Notes under the pieces: generated by a model | Database searches by the model: none | Told to the model about the DNA's origin: nothing | What the model saw: only the letters and a program-made list of their open reading frames with translations | Translations under genes and position numbers: made by a program | Source of the DNA: DATBVX01 sp963810775 | GTDB taxonomy: Bacteria > Pseudomonadota > Gammaproteobacteria > Steroidobacterales > Steroidobacteraceae | Assembly: GCA_963810775.1 (NCBI GenBank) | Contig: CAWEOT010000009.1 | Coordinates: 62,001 to 126,000, forward strand | DNA length: 64,000 bases | Direction of reading: 5' to 3' | In this document: piece after piece, positions 17,525-25,489 of the stretch | How positions within the stretch are numbered: the stretch's first letter is position 1 | Layout: the number at the start of each line of letters is the position of its first letter

Positions 17525-18946
17525 ATGAAGCGCGGCCTGGTGCTCTTCGGCCTGCTCTGGATGATCAGCGCATGCGCCGCGGTTCCTGCGGCCACTCCGG
17601 CGCCCGCCGCAAGCTCCTCGTCCCTCGTTACCACGTTTGACTTCGAGGAGCTCGGCCCGATCACCGTGTACCAGCCGAGCGGCATGCCGCGGAGCGTGGC
17701 CTTGTTCATTTCGGGCGACGGCGGCTGGAATCGCGGCGTGGTCGACATGGCGCGCGCGCTCGCAGCGCGCGGCGCACTGGTCGCTGGCGTCGACATTCGT
17801 CGGGTAATAAAGCTCGCTCCGCTTCGCGATCGTGGCTGTACATATCCGGCGGCGCAGTTCGAGCAGCTCGCTCACAGCCTGGAGGCGCGCTTCGCTCTAT
17901 CCCAGTATCACTACCCGATACTCGTGGGTTACAGCTCCGGCGCCACTCTCGCGTATGCGCTCTTGTTGCAGGCGCCAGTCGGCACCTTCGCGGGCGCACT
18001 GAGTCTCGGGTTTGGGCCGGACCTGGAGGCGCCGACCCCCTTGTGCGAGGAGAACCTGCTGCGAACTGTGGTCCGGCACACCCCACCACCGGGTTTCGAC
18101 ATTCAGCCCGTGTCGAGCACGCCGGCGCGTTGGATCGTACTGCAGGGCGATCTCGACCAGGTCTGCGACCCGCAGCGCAGCCACGATTTCGTGGCGCCGA
18201 TCGGCAACGCGCAGCTCGTGATGCTGCCGAATGTCGGCCATGGCTACTCGGTGCCGAAGAATTGGCTGCCACAGTTTCTGAGCGCCTATGAGGCGCTGAC
18301 CGAGGCAGCAACCCCGCGCGAAGCGACTTCGACAACGACGCTCGGCAACCTGCCGCTGGTGGAAGTGCCAGCCGAGAAGGCCGGTGGCGATAGCTTCGCA
18401 GTAATCCTGACCGGTGATGGTGGCTGGGCGGGGCTTGATCGCGGTCTTGCCACGGATCTTGCCTCACGCGGCATCCCGGTGGTCGGCCTTTCCACACTGC
18501 AGTACTTCTGGAAAGCGCGCACGCCTGAAGAAACCGGTGCAGATCTGGACCGGGTGATTCGCTACTACCTGCAGCAATGGCACAAGACGCACGCGCTCGT
18601 GATCGGCTACTCAATGGGTGCCGAGGTGTTGCCATTCGCGCTCAACCGACTCAGCGCCGACACCCTCGGTCGGGTTGCGCTCGCCGCTGCTCTTGCGCCC
18701 GGCACCGAAGCACAGTTTGAATTCCATCTCACCGATTGGGTGGGGCGGCACCGCAGCGGCCTGCCGATCGTGCCCGAAGTGGAACGCCTCAAGACCCCAT
18801 TCATTTGCATTTACGCGCACGATGACTCCGGCACGCTCTGCCCGCGGCTGGATCGCGAACGCTTCAAGGTGATCGAGCTTCCTGGCGGACACCACTTCGA
18901 GGGCGACTACGCCCGCCTCGCCGCTACGCTTCTCGCACAGCAATGA
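17525..18946 (+). CDS. AcvB/VirJ-family lipoprotein hydrolase
   Basis: This 473-residue protein begins with a signal peptide ending in a lipobox-like WMISAC, so it is probably an envelope lipoprotein. It has two related alpha/beta-hydrolase-like halves: the first with VALFISGDGGWNRGVVDMAR and LVGYSSGATLAYALLLQ, the second with FAVILTGDGGWAGLDRGLAT and HALVIGYSMGAEVLPFALNR, plus a C-terminal His in GGHHFEGDYARLA. This duplicated form matches AcvB rather than the half-size VirJ. In Agrobacterium, AcvB hydrolyses lysyl-phosphatidylglycerol made by the MprF-like LpiA, so the pair here should set lysyl-PG levels. It starts four bases after mprF and is clearly co-transcribed. Confidence 0.85.
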   Translation: MKRGLVLFGLLWMISACAAVPAATPAPAASSSSLVTTFDFEELGPITVYQPSGMPRSVALFISGDGGWNRGVVDMARALAARGALVAGVDIRRVIKLAPLRDRGCTYPAAQFEQLAHSLEARFALSQYHYPILVGYSSGATLAYALLLQAPVGTFAGALSLGFGPDLEAPTPLCEENLLRTVVRHTPPPGFDIQPVSSTPARWIVLQGDLDQVCDPQRSHDFVAPIGNAQLVMLPNVGHGYSVPKNWLPQFLSAYEALTEAATPREATSTTTLGNLPLVEVPAEKAGGDSFAVILTGDGGWAGLDRGLATDLASRGIPVVGLSTLQYFWKARTPEETGADLDRVIRYYLQQWHKTHALVIGYSMGAEVLPFALNRLSADTLGRVALAAALAPGTEAQFEFHLTDWVGRHRSGLPIVPEVERLKTPFICIYAHDDSGTLCPRLDRERFKVIELPGGHHFEGDYARLAATLLAQQ

Positions 18947-18982
18947 ATGCGTAGGCCCTGCCTGCGGCGCTAGACTTCACGC

Positions 18983-19669
18983 ATGCGGATACTCGTAGTT
19001 GAAGACGATCGCGAAGTGGCGCGCTTCATCGAGCGGGGCCTGAAGGAAGCGGGGCATACCGTGGACCTGGCGAGCGACGGCCGCGATGGGCTGTTCCTCG
19101 CCATGAGCGAGCCCTACCAGGCGGTAGTCCTCGATCGCATGCTCCCGCATGTCGATGGCCTGGCGATCCTGCGCGCCCTGCGTGGATCGAGCATCGACAC
19201 ACCGGTGCTGATCCTGAGTGCGCTCGGCGATGTCGATGACCGCGTCTCGGGCCTGCGTGCCGGCGGGGATGACTACCTCGTCAAGCCATTCGCGGTGAGC
19301 GAGCTCGTCGCGCGGCTCGAAGTGTTGCAGCGGCGCGGCTCGGCGAACACATCCGGTCCCATCACGGTGCTGCGCGTAGCCGATCTCGAGATGGACCTGC
19401 TCAAGCGCAGCGTGAAACGCGCCGGTAGCAAGGTCGACCTGCAGCCCAAGGAGTTCCAGCTCCTAGAGTTCCTGATGCGGCATGCCGACCAGGTGGTCAC
19501 GCGCACGATGCTGCTCGAAGGCGTGTGGGACTACCATTTTGATCCGCGCACCAACGTGATCGACGTGCACATCTCGAATCTGCGTGCCAAGATCGATCGC
19601 GGTACCACGCAGCCGCTGCTGCACACTGTCCGTGGCTCGGGATACCGGCTTGGTCTGGCGTCGGATTAG
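18983..19669 (+). CDS. OmpR-family response regulator
   Basis: This 228-residue two-component regulator has a receiver domain (residues 1-115: acidic pair in VVEDDREV, phospho-acceptor Asp51 in VVLDRMLP, Thr/Ser switch in LILSALGD, Lys in DDYLVKPFAV) and a C-terminal OmpR/PhoB winged helix (LKRSVKRAGSKVDLQPKEFQ to HTVRGSGYRLG). Typical length. It overlaps the histidine kinase gene that follows. Its position 36 bases after the lysyl-PG pair and just before an efflux adaptor suggests an envelope-stress or cationic-agent response, but the regulon cannot be read from sequence. Confidence 0.88.
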   Translation: MRILVVEDDREVARFIERGLKEAGHTVDLASDGRDGLFLAMSEPYQAVVLDRMLPHVDGLAILRALRGSSIDTPVLILSALGDVDDRVSGLRAGGDDYLVKPFAVSELVARLEVLQRRGSANTSGPITVLRVADLEMDLLKRSVKRAGSKVDLQPKEFQLLEFLMRHADQVVTRTMLLEGVWDYHFDPRTNVIDVHISNLRAKIDRGTTQPLLHTVRGSGYRLGLASD

Positions 19670-20990
19670 AAGTCCCGTCTATCTGCTAACGTGGTGTCTG
19701 CCGCTCGCCGCGGCGATCGTGTTGGCGCTCGCTTTGTGGCCGGTGTATCGCGAATCGGTCGACGATCTCGACAAGCAGGTCCGCGAGGCAATTGCCGAGG
19801 AGATCCAGGGGCTCGATGAGCACTACCACGAAAAGGGCGTTGAAGCCCTGACGGAAACTATCGAGCTGCGGGTGCGCGCACCGGCAGATCCGGATGCCGT
19901 CTACCTGCTGAACGACGCAGACGGCAAGGTGCTCGCCGGCAACCTCAAGTCCTGGCCCGATGGAGTGCCTCAACGTGAGAGCCCGTGGTTCAGCGTGCCG
20001 CAGCGCGATGGTCTGGCGCTCGAAGGCCGCGTGTTTGAGCTCAACGGCGATCAGCTGCTCCTTGTCGGCAGGCGCTCACCACTGCGTCGGATCGATCAGC
20101 ACCTCAGGACCCAGCTTTGGAGCGCGACGATTCTCGGTCTCCTTGCCTGCGGCGCCATCGGCACGATTGCCATCCTGCTGTTTCGCTGGCGCATCTCGAA
20201 GATGGCCGCGCGCGTTGATGCCATCGAGAACGGCGATCTGACGCAACGCCTGCCGCTGAGTGGCACCGGTGATGAGCTCGATCAACTCGCACGACGATTC
20301 AACTCGGCGTTCGATCGTATCGCGACACTCGTCGACGGTGCGCGCCACATCAGCAGCGCGATCGCTCACGACATGCGCCGCCCGGTGGCGAGCCTGCGCA
20401 ACGAACTCGATGAGCTCAGCCGCGACTCGCGCCTCGATGCCGCGAGCCGCGAGCGGGTCAACCAGGCAATCGAGCGCATCGACGACATGCTCGCGACATT
20501 TTCAGCGCTGCTGCGCCTCGCGCGCATCGAAGCGGGCAGTTTCGGGCCGCGCCGCGACAGCGTCGATCTGCGCGCCGTCTGGCAGGATGCAGTCGACTTG
20601 TACGAAGCAGTGGCCGTCGAGCGTGGCATGCATATCGTGGCGCGACTGCAGCCGGCGATGGTGACGGGAGATCGCGACCTGTTGTTCCAGGTCGCGCAGA
20701 ACCTGCTTGAAAATGCTGTGCACCACGGCGGCGGCCAGATCGACGTGGACCTCCAAGCCAATGCAGCGACACGCGTCGTCGTGCGCGATCACGGCCCGGG
20801 CGTTCCGCCGGATGCGCTGGCGCATCTCTTCGAGCGCTTCTATCGCGTGGATACGGCCCGCACCAGCAGCGGCTTCGGCGTCGGCCTGGCGCTTGTGAAG
20901 GCGATTGTCGGGCTGCATGGCGGGCGAGTAAGTGCGCTCAATGCTGAACCAGGACTCGCCATCGAAGTCGAATTGCCGCGTCCTGCCTGA
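19650..20990 (+). CDS. Two-component sensor histidine kinase
   Basis: This inner-membrane kinase of about 446 residues partners the regulator upstream. It has a transmembrane helix at its N terminus (VYLLTWCLPLAAAIVLALAL), a periplasmic sensor part of about 120 residues, a second helix (SATILGLLACGAIGTIAILL), and a HAMP domain (RWRISKMAARVDAIENGDLT). The H-box is SSAIAHDMRRPVASLRNELD, and the ATPase has an N-box (QVAQNLLENAVHHGG), G1 (VVRDHGPGVPPDAL) and G2 (SSGFGVGLALVKAI). The start is uncertain: the TTG at 19650, overlapping the regulator by 20 bases, gives a natural N terminus just before the first helix. A farther upstream ATG at 19584 would add residues copied from the other gene's frame. 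Confidence 0.85.
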   Translation: MVWRRIRSPVYLLTWCLPLAAAIVLALALWPVYRESVDDLDKQVREAIAEEIQGLDEHYHEKGVEALTETIELRVRAPADPDAVYLLNDADGKVLAGNLKSWPDGVPQRESPWFSVPQRDGLALEGRVFELNGDQLLLVGRRSPLRRIDQHLRTQLWSATILGLLACGAIGTIAILLFRWRISKMAARVDAIENGDLTQRLPLSGTGDELDQLARRFNSAFDRIATLVDGARHISSAIAHDMRRPVASLRNELDELSRDSRLDAASRERVNQAIERIDDMLATFSALLRLARIEAGSFGPRRDSVDLRAVWQDAVDLYEAVAVERGMHIVARLQPAMVTGDRDLLFQVAQNLLENAVHHGGGQIDVDLQANAATRVVVRDHGPGVPPDALAHLFERFYRVDTARTSSGFGVGLALVKAIVGLHGGRVSALNAEPGLAIEVELPRPA

Positions 20991-21050
20991 CATACTCTCG
21001 AGCGGCAAACAATGAGATACTTTCGCGCTTCGCAGCAGCGCCCGTTTCGC

Positions 21051-22145
21051 ATGAAGCCTTCCCGCACTTTCTCTTCGTCGATGCTCATGGCGCTCCTGCT
21101 TGGCGTCATTTGCGCCCTCGCTGGTTGCTCGGGCGAGAAGTCCAACGCGATGAATAATGCTGCTTTCGGCGGCGGGCCGGACGCGGCCATCGGCGTCGTG
21201 ACCGATGCAGCGCGACATGAGGAATTTGCCTACGAGGTCGAAGCGCTCGGCACCGCTCACGCCAATGAAGCGGTTGAAATCACGGCCAAGGTTTCCAACC
21301 TCGTGACGGCGATTCGTTTCCGCGAAGGCCAGCAGGTACGCCGCGGTGCTACGCTGGTGGAGCTCGACAGCGTGCAGGCGGGCGCCGATCTCGCCGCGGC
21401 GCGTGCCGCGCTGAGTGAAACACGCAGTCAGTACAAGCGCAGCGAGGAGTTGTATGCCACCCAGGCGTTGTCGCAGTCGCAGCTCGATCAGCTCGAGGCG
21501 ACACTGCTCGCAAATCAGGCGCGTGTAACTTCGGCCGAATCCAAACTTTCCGATACCGTGATTCGCGCGCCGTTCGATGGGCGCACCGGCCTGAGGCGCG
21601 TCAGCGTCGGGAGCCTCATCAGTCCCGGCACGCTCATCACGACACTGGATGACACGCGCATCATCAAGCTCGACTTCGCGGTGCCCGAGACCTTCATCTC
21701 CATCATCAAGGAAGGCCTGCCCGTCACGGCGCGCAGCATCGCGTTCCCGAATCACGACTTCAAAGGAACGATCGTCAGCATCGACTCGCGCCTCGATCCG
21801 ACGACGCGCGCCATCACGGTACGCGCGGAACTGCCCAACTCCGACGGTAAGTTGAAGCCAGGAATGTTCCTCAACGTTCGCCTGCAGGAAGAGCGGGGCC
21901 AGGTGCTGATGATTCCCGAGCAGGCGCTCGTGCCCGAGGAAGGTCGTCAGTTCGTATTCCTGGTGAGCGATGAGCGCGCGCGCAAACGCGAGGTGAGCAT
22001 CGGTCGGCGCAAGCCGGGGAAGGTGGAAATCATCTCGGGCCTCGCGCCGGGCGACCAGATCGTCGTCGAGGGCACCCAGAAGGTGCGCGACGGCGCGCGC
22101 GTGCGCGATGTCCGCCAGGAGATCGAGAGCGCCAGCCGCGACTGA
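21051..22145 (+). CDS. RND efflux periplasmic adaptor, HlyD/MFP family lipoprotein
   Basis: This adaptor protein of about 364 residues would link an inner-membrane RND pump to an outer-membrane channel. The signal peptide ends in a lipobox (ICALAGC). Next come a barrel-sandwich half (VEITAKVSNLVTAIRFREGQ), an alpha-helical hairpin (DLAAARAALSETRSQYKRSE), the second sandwich half (SDTVIRAPFDGRTGLRRVSV) and a beta-barrel (LKPGMFLNVRLQEERGQVLM). An ATG at 21012 would add 13 residues; the one at 21051 gives a normal signal peptide. No RND pump or outer-membrane factor follows: the next gene is a carboxypeptidase, so the adaptor is an orphan here. It may be controlled by the two-component system just upstream. 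Confidence 0.85.
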   Translation: MKPSRTFSSSMLMALLLGVICALAGCSGEKSNAMNNAAFGGGPDAAIGVVTDAARHEEFAYEVEALGTAHANEAVEITAKVSNLVTAIRFREGQQVRRGATLVELDSVQAGADLAAARAALSETRSQYKRSEELYATQALSQSQLDQLEATLLANQARVTSAESKLSDTVIRAPFDGRTGLRRVSVGSLISPGTLITTLDDTRIIKLDFAVPETFISIIKEGLPVTARSIAFPNHDFKGTIVSIDSRLDPTTRAITVRAELPNSDGKLKPGMFLNVRLQEERGQVLMIPEQALVPEEGRQFVFLVSDERARKREVSIGRRKPGKVEIISGLAPGDQIVVEGTQKVRDGARVRDVRQEIESASRD

Positions 22146-22208
22146 TCCCACGCCGCCTGTCAATCGCTCAGGGCACTTCTAACCTATTGTTCCAGCTGAT
22201 CTTAGTGT

Positions 22209-22240
22209 CCAGACTACCCGGCATAACGGGTGCCGTCTGG
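22209..22240 (+). terminator. Hairpin after the efflux adaptor gene
   Basis: Arms CCAGAC (22209-22214) and GTCTGG (22235-22240) with inner ACCCG/CGGGT pairing form a stable stem 64 bases after the stop. No T-run follows, so it may be a weak terminator or a leader structure for the M32 gene. Confidence 0.4.
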
Positions 22241-22338
22241 TAAACTGCCGCGCCTTCCGCTCCCACGCTTTTGGCGCTTCCCTAGCCGATCAATGGCTGA
22301 CCCGTGCGCCCCCAATAATGCTGAAGGCGAGATGAGTC

Positions 22339-23841
22339 ATGCCTGCATCACCGTATCAGCAACTGGAACAGGAATTCCGGCGCCTGCACGCCTTCCGCGG
22401 TGCGTTGTCGCTCTTGCGCTGGGACGCGGCGGTAATGATGCCGCGGGGCAGCGCCGATGTTCGCGGCGAGCAACTGGCCGCGCTCGAAACTGAATACCAC
22501 GCGCTCCTGACGGCGCCCCGAGTGACGCGCCTGCTCGATCGCGCGCAGGCGAACTCCCAGGGGCTCGAAGACTGGCAACTCGCCAATCTGCGCGAGATGC
22601 GCCGCCAGCGCGATCACGCGATCGCCACGCCGACGGCATTGATTTCGCGCCTGGCCCGCGCCACTTCGCGTGCGGAAGTGCAGTGGATGGAGGCGCGACA
22701 GAAGAGTGATTTTTCGGTGTTTGCGCCTCACCTCGAGGAAGTCGTCGCGCTGGTGCGCGACAAGGCGGCGCTGCTCGGACAGGCCCTCAATCTGCAGCCG
22801 TACGATGCACTCGTGGATGAGTTCACCTCCGGCATCACGACGCAGGACATCGATACGCTGTTCAAGGCGCTGTCGCGCAAGCTTCCGACGCTGATCAACG
22901 AGACTATCGAGCTGCAGGCGAAGACGCCGCCCCTGCCGCTCACCGGCAAGTTCACAGCTTCGAAGCAGCGCCAGCTGGCGGTCGATGTCATGAAGGCGCT
23001 CGGCTTTCCCTTCGATCGCGGTCGGCTCGACGAGAGCGAGCATCCATTCACGGAAGGCGTGCCTGGCGACATCCGCGTCACCACACGCTTCGATCCCAAC
23101 GATCCGTTCAACGGCCTGCTCGGCGCGTTGCACGAGAGTGGCCACGCCATGTACGACCTCGGCCTGCCGCTCGCCTGGCGCGATCAGCCGGTCGGGCGCG
23201 ACCGCGGCATGGCACTGGAGGAGAGCCAGTCGCTGCTTCTGGAAATGATCGTCGGGCGCAGTCGTCCGTTCGTGCGCTACCTGAAGCCGCTGCTCGAGAA
23301 GCATTACGGCGTCAGTGGCACGGAGTGGGATATCGACAACCTCTATCGGCACCTCAATCGCGTGCGCCGCAGCCTGATTCGTGTCGATGCGGATGAGCTT
23401 ACTTATCCGCTGCACATCATGCTTCGCTATGACCTCGAGAAAAAAATCCTCGGCGGCGACCTCGCGATTCGTAACATTCCGGAGGCCTGGAATGCCTACA
23501 TGGAACAGCGGCTGTCGATCCGGCCGCAGAATGACGTCGAGGGATGTCTGCAGGACATTCATTGGGCGGTGGGATCGTTCGGCTACTTCCCCTCTTACGC
23601 GCTCGGCGCAATCATCGCGGCGCAGTTCTGGGACAGCCTGCATGCCCAGCGTCCCGGTATCGACGAGGAGATCGCCAGCGGCCAGTTCGGCGGCCTGTTC
23701 GAATGGCTGCGCGACAACGTGCACAGTCTGGGCGCTAAAGTCTCGATCCAGGACCTGATGAAGAGCGCGAGTGGCAAGCCGTTGTCAGCCGCCGCATCGC
23801 TCAGATATCTCGAGACCAAGTACCTGGAAACGCCAACATGA
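22339..23841 (+). CDS. M32 family metallocarboxypeptidase
   Basis: This 500-residue cytoplasmic zinc carboxypeptidase of the Taq/Pfu type removes C-terminal residues with broad specificity. The zinc motif is HESGH at residues 265-269 within GALHESGHAMYDLGLPL; the downstream glutamate ligand lies in ALEESQSLLLEMIVGR. Other family motifs are DVRVT-like GDIRVTTRFDPNDPFNGLLG and the C-terminal SFGYFPSYALGAIIAAQFWD. Length is typical (about 500). No signal peptide. The stop overlaps the next start as ATGA. Confidence 0.92.
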   Translation: MPASPYQQLEQEFRRLHAFRGALSLLRWDAAVMMPRGSADVRGEQLAALETEYHALLTAPRVTRLLDRAQANSQGLEDWQLANLREMRRQRDHAIATPTALISRLARATSRAEVQWMEARQKSDFSVFAPHLEEVVALVRDKAALLGQALNLQPYDALVDEFTSGITTQDIDTLFKALSRKLPTLINETIELQAKTPPLPLTGKFTASKQRQLAVDVMKALGFPFDRGRLDESEHPFTEGVPGDIRVTTRFDPNDPFNGLLGALHESGHAMYDLGLPLAWRDQPVGRDRGMALEESQSLLLEMIVGRSRPFVRYLKPLLEKHYGVSGTEWDIDNLYRHLNRVRRSLIRVDADELTYPLHIMLRYDLEKKILGGDLAIRNIPEAWNAYMEQRLSIRPQNDVEGCLQDIHWAVGSFGYFPSYALGAIIAAQFWDSLHAQRPGIDEEIASGQFGGLFEWLRDNVHSLGAKVSIQDLMKSASGKPLSAAASLRYLETKYLETPT

Positions 23842-24638
23842 GACTCCTCGCGCTGGCGATGTCGCACCTGGGCTGGATGCTCCTCATCATGGTGCCTTCG
23901 CTGGCAGGCGCTCACGACTGCTGGCTCCAGGCGGATGACTACCACATCCCGATCGGCGCAAAGCTGGTCGTGCATCTGAACATGGGTGAAGCACTGAAGG
24001 CGGAGGAGGAGAGGCCCTACGAGAAGGAGCACACCGAGCGCTTTGAGCTGCGCCTGCCCAATGACACGCGCGATCTCATGGGCCCGGCCAGCGACGGCGC
24101 CAAGCCCGTGTTTGCCGATGTACTCCCGGCAGCCGGCGCATTCCTGGTGACGATGGTGCGCGGCTCGCCAATCGTCGAGCTCGATCCGGCGAAGTTCGAC
24201 GCGGAACTTGCCCACGAAGGTATCGCCCTGGCGCACGGGCGTCCGGTGGAGCGCGTGCGATCGTGGTGCTTCCTCAAGTTGCTGGGCCGCTCGGGGGAGG
24301 AAACTGAGACGGACCTGCATCACCGCTTCACCGGTATGCAATATGAGATCGTGCTGCTGCAGAATCCGTTCACGATGCATGCGGGAGATGAGCAGATCGT
24401 GCAGCTCCTCTTCGAGACCAAGCCACTGGCGAATGCCACGGTATCCGCGCTGCATCTTTCAGCAGACGGCGCACTGGTCGAGGTGCAGGGTGTGAGTGAT
24501 GCCCGGGGCGTTGCGAGATTCACGCTCACTCAGCCGGGCGTCTGGCTGTTCCGCAGCGTGCACATGCGTCCATGTAAGGCCTGCAAGGACGCGGACTGGG
24601 AAGGGTTCAGGGCCACATATAGTTTTGTCCTGGAATGA
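23838..24638 (+). CDS. DUF4198 domain exported protein
   Basis: This 266-residue protein has a signal peptide (LGWMLLIMVPSLAGAHDCWL, cleavage near AGA-HD) and the DUF4198 pattern: mature N terminus starting HDCWLQADDY, a beta-rich body, and the C-terminal Ig-like piece ATVSALHLSADGALVEVQGV, ending with GVWLFRSVHMRPCKACKDAD. Relatives are periplasmic proteins often found near metal uptake or TonB systems, and their role is poorly defined. The N-terminal His of the mature chain and a CKAC pair near the end could bind metal; this is inference. It is translationally coupled to the M32 gene upstream and overlaps ttcA downstream by four bases. Confidence 0.7.
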   Translation: MRLLALAMSHLGWMLLIMVPSLAGAHDCWLQADDYHIPIGAKLVVHLNMGEALKAEEERPYEKEHTERFELRLPNDTRDLMGPASDGAKPVFADVLPAAGAFLVTMVRGSPIVELDPAKFDAELAHEGIALAHGRPVERVRSWCFLKLLGRSGEETETDLHHRFTGMQYEIVLLQNPFTMHAGDEQIVQLLFETKPLANATVSALHLSADGALVEVQGVSDARGVARFTLTQPGVWLFRSVHMRPCKACKDADWEGFRATYSFVLE

Positions 24639-25489
24639 CGACACCGAGCGCCACCATGGACATGAAGACCGCCTTGCCGGCGAACAATCTTTCCAACACC
24701 ACGCGGCGCCTGCAGGCACGCCTGCGCGGCCTGGTCGGCAAGGCGATCGAAGACTACGCCATGATCGCTGCGGGCGATCGGGTGATGGTCTGCCTTTCTG
24801 GCGGCAAGGATTCCTACACGCTCCTTGATCTGCTGCTGAGCCTGCAACGCAGCGCACCGGTGCGCTTTGAGCTCATCGCGGTGAATCTCGATCAGAAACA
24901 GCCTGGTTTTCCCGCGCATGTGCTGCCCGAATACCTGACGGCGCTCGGGGTGCCCTTTCACATCATCGAGCAGGACACCTATCGGGTCGTGAAGCGCGTG
25001 GTACCGGAAGGCAAGACGATGTGCGGGCTGTGCTCGCGCCTGCGGCGCGGGGCGCTTTACCGCTATGCACGCGAGCAGGGCATCACCAAGATCGCGCTCG
25101 GCCATCACCGCGACGATCTCATCGAGACGCTGTTTCTGAATATGTTCTTCGGCGGCAAGCTCAAGTCCATGCCACCGAAGCTGCGCTCCGAGGATGGCCA
25201 TCACATCGTGATCCGTCCGTTGGCTTATGTCGCGGAGCGTGACATCGAACGCTACGCGCGCGCCCGCGAGTTTCCGATCATTCCGTGCAACCTGTGCGGA
25301 TCGCAGGATCACCTGCAGCGCGTTGCGATCAAGCAAATGCTGGCAGATTGGGAGAAGCAACATCCCGGACGGCTCGAAGCGATCGGCAGCGCGCTGCGCA
25401 ATGTCGTGAGCTCGCACCTCGCAGATCCGCAAGCGTTCGATTTCTCCAACCTCGCGCCCGAGCGGCACGAACAGGACTCGCGTGGGTGA
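24635..25489 (+). CDS. ttcA: tRNA 2-thiocytidine(32) synthetase TtcA
   Basis: This 284-residue enzyme thiolates cytidine 32 in tRNA using ATP and a [4Fe-4S] cluster. The PP-loop is SGGKDS at residues 55-60. Cys130 and Cys133 in MCGLCSRLRRG and a later cysteine in PCNLCGSQ are the cluster ligands typical of TtcA. The histidine-rich ALGHHRDDLIETLFLN stretch is also conserved. Length is usual. A start at ATG 24656 (MDMKT) is possible; the first ATG overlaps the upstream stop and is kept. The stop overlaps the fusion gene that follows by eight bases. Confidence 0.93.
   Translation: MTTPSATMDMKTALPANNLSNTTRRLQARLRGLVGKAIEDYAMIAAGDRVMVCLSGGKDSYTLLDLLLSLQRSAPVRFELIAVNLDQKQPGFPAHVLPEYLTALGVPFHIIEQDTYRVVKRVVPEGKTMCGLCSRLRRGALYRYAREQGITKIALGHHRDDLIETLFLNMFFGGKLKSMPPKLRSEDGHHIVIRPLAYVAERDIERYARAREFPIIPCNLCGSQDHLQRVAIKQMLADWEKQHPGRLEAIGSALRNVVSSHLADPQAFDFSNLAPERHEQDSRG

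Noticed and set aside
20502..22163. Open frame of 553 codons on the minus strand
   Set aside because: Antisense to the histidine kinase and efflux adaptor, both with clear motifs.
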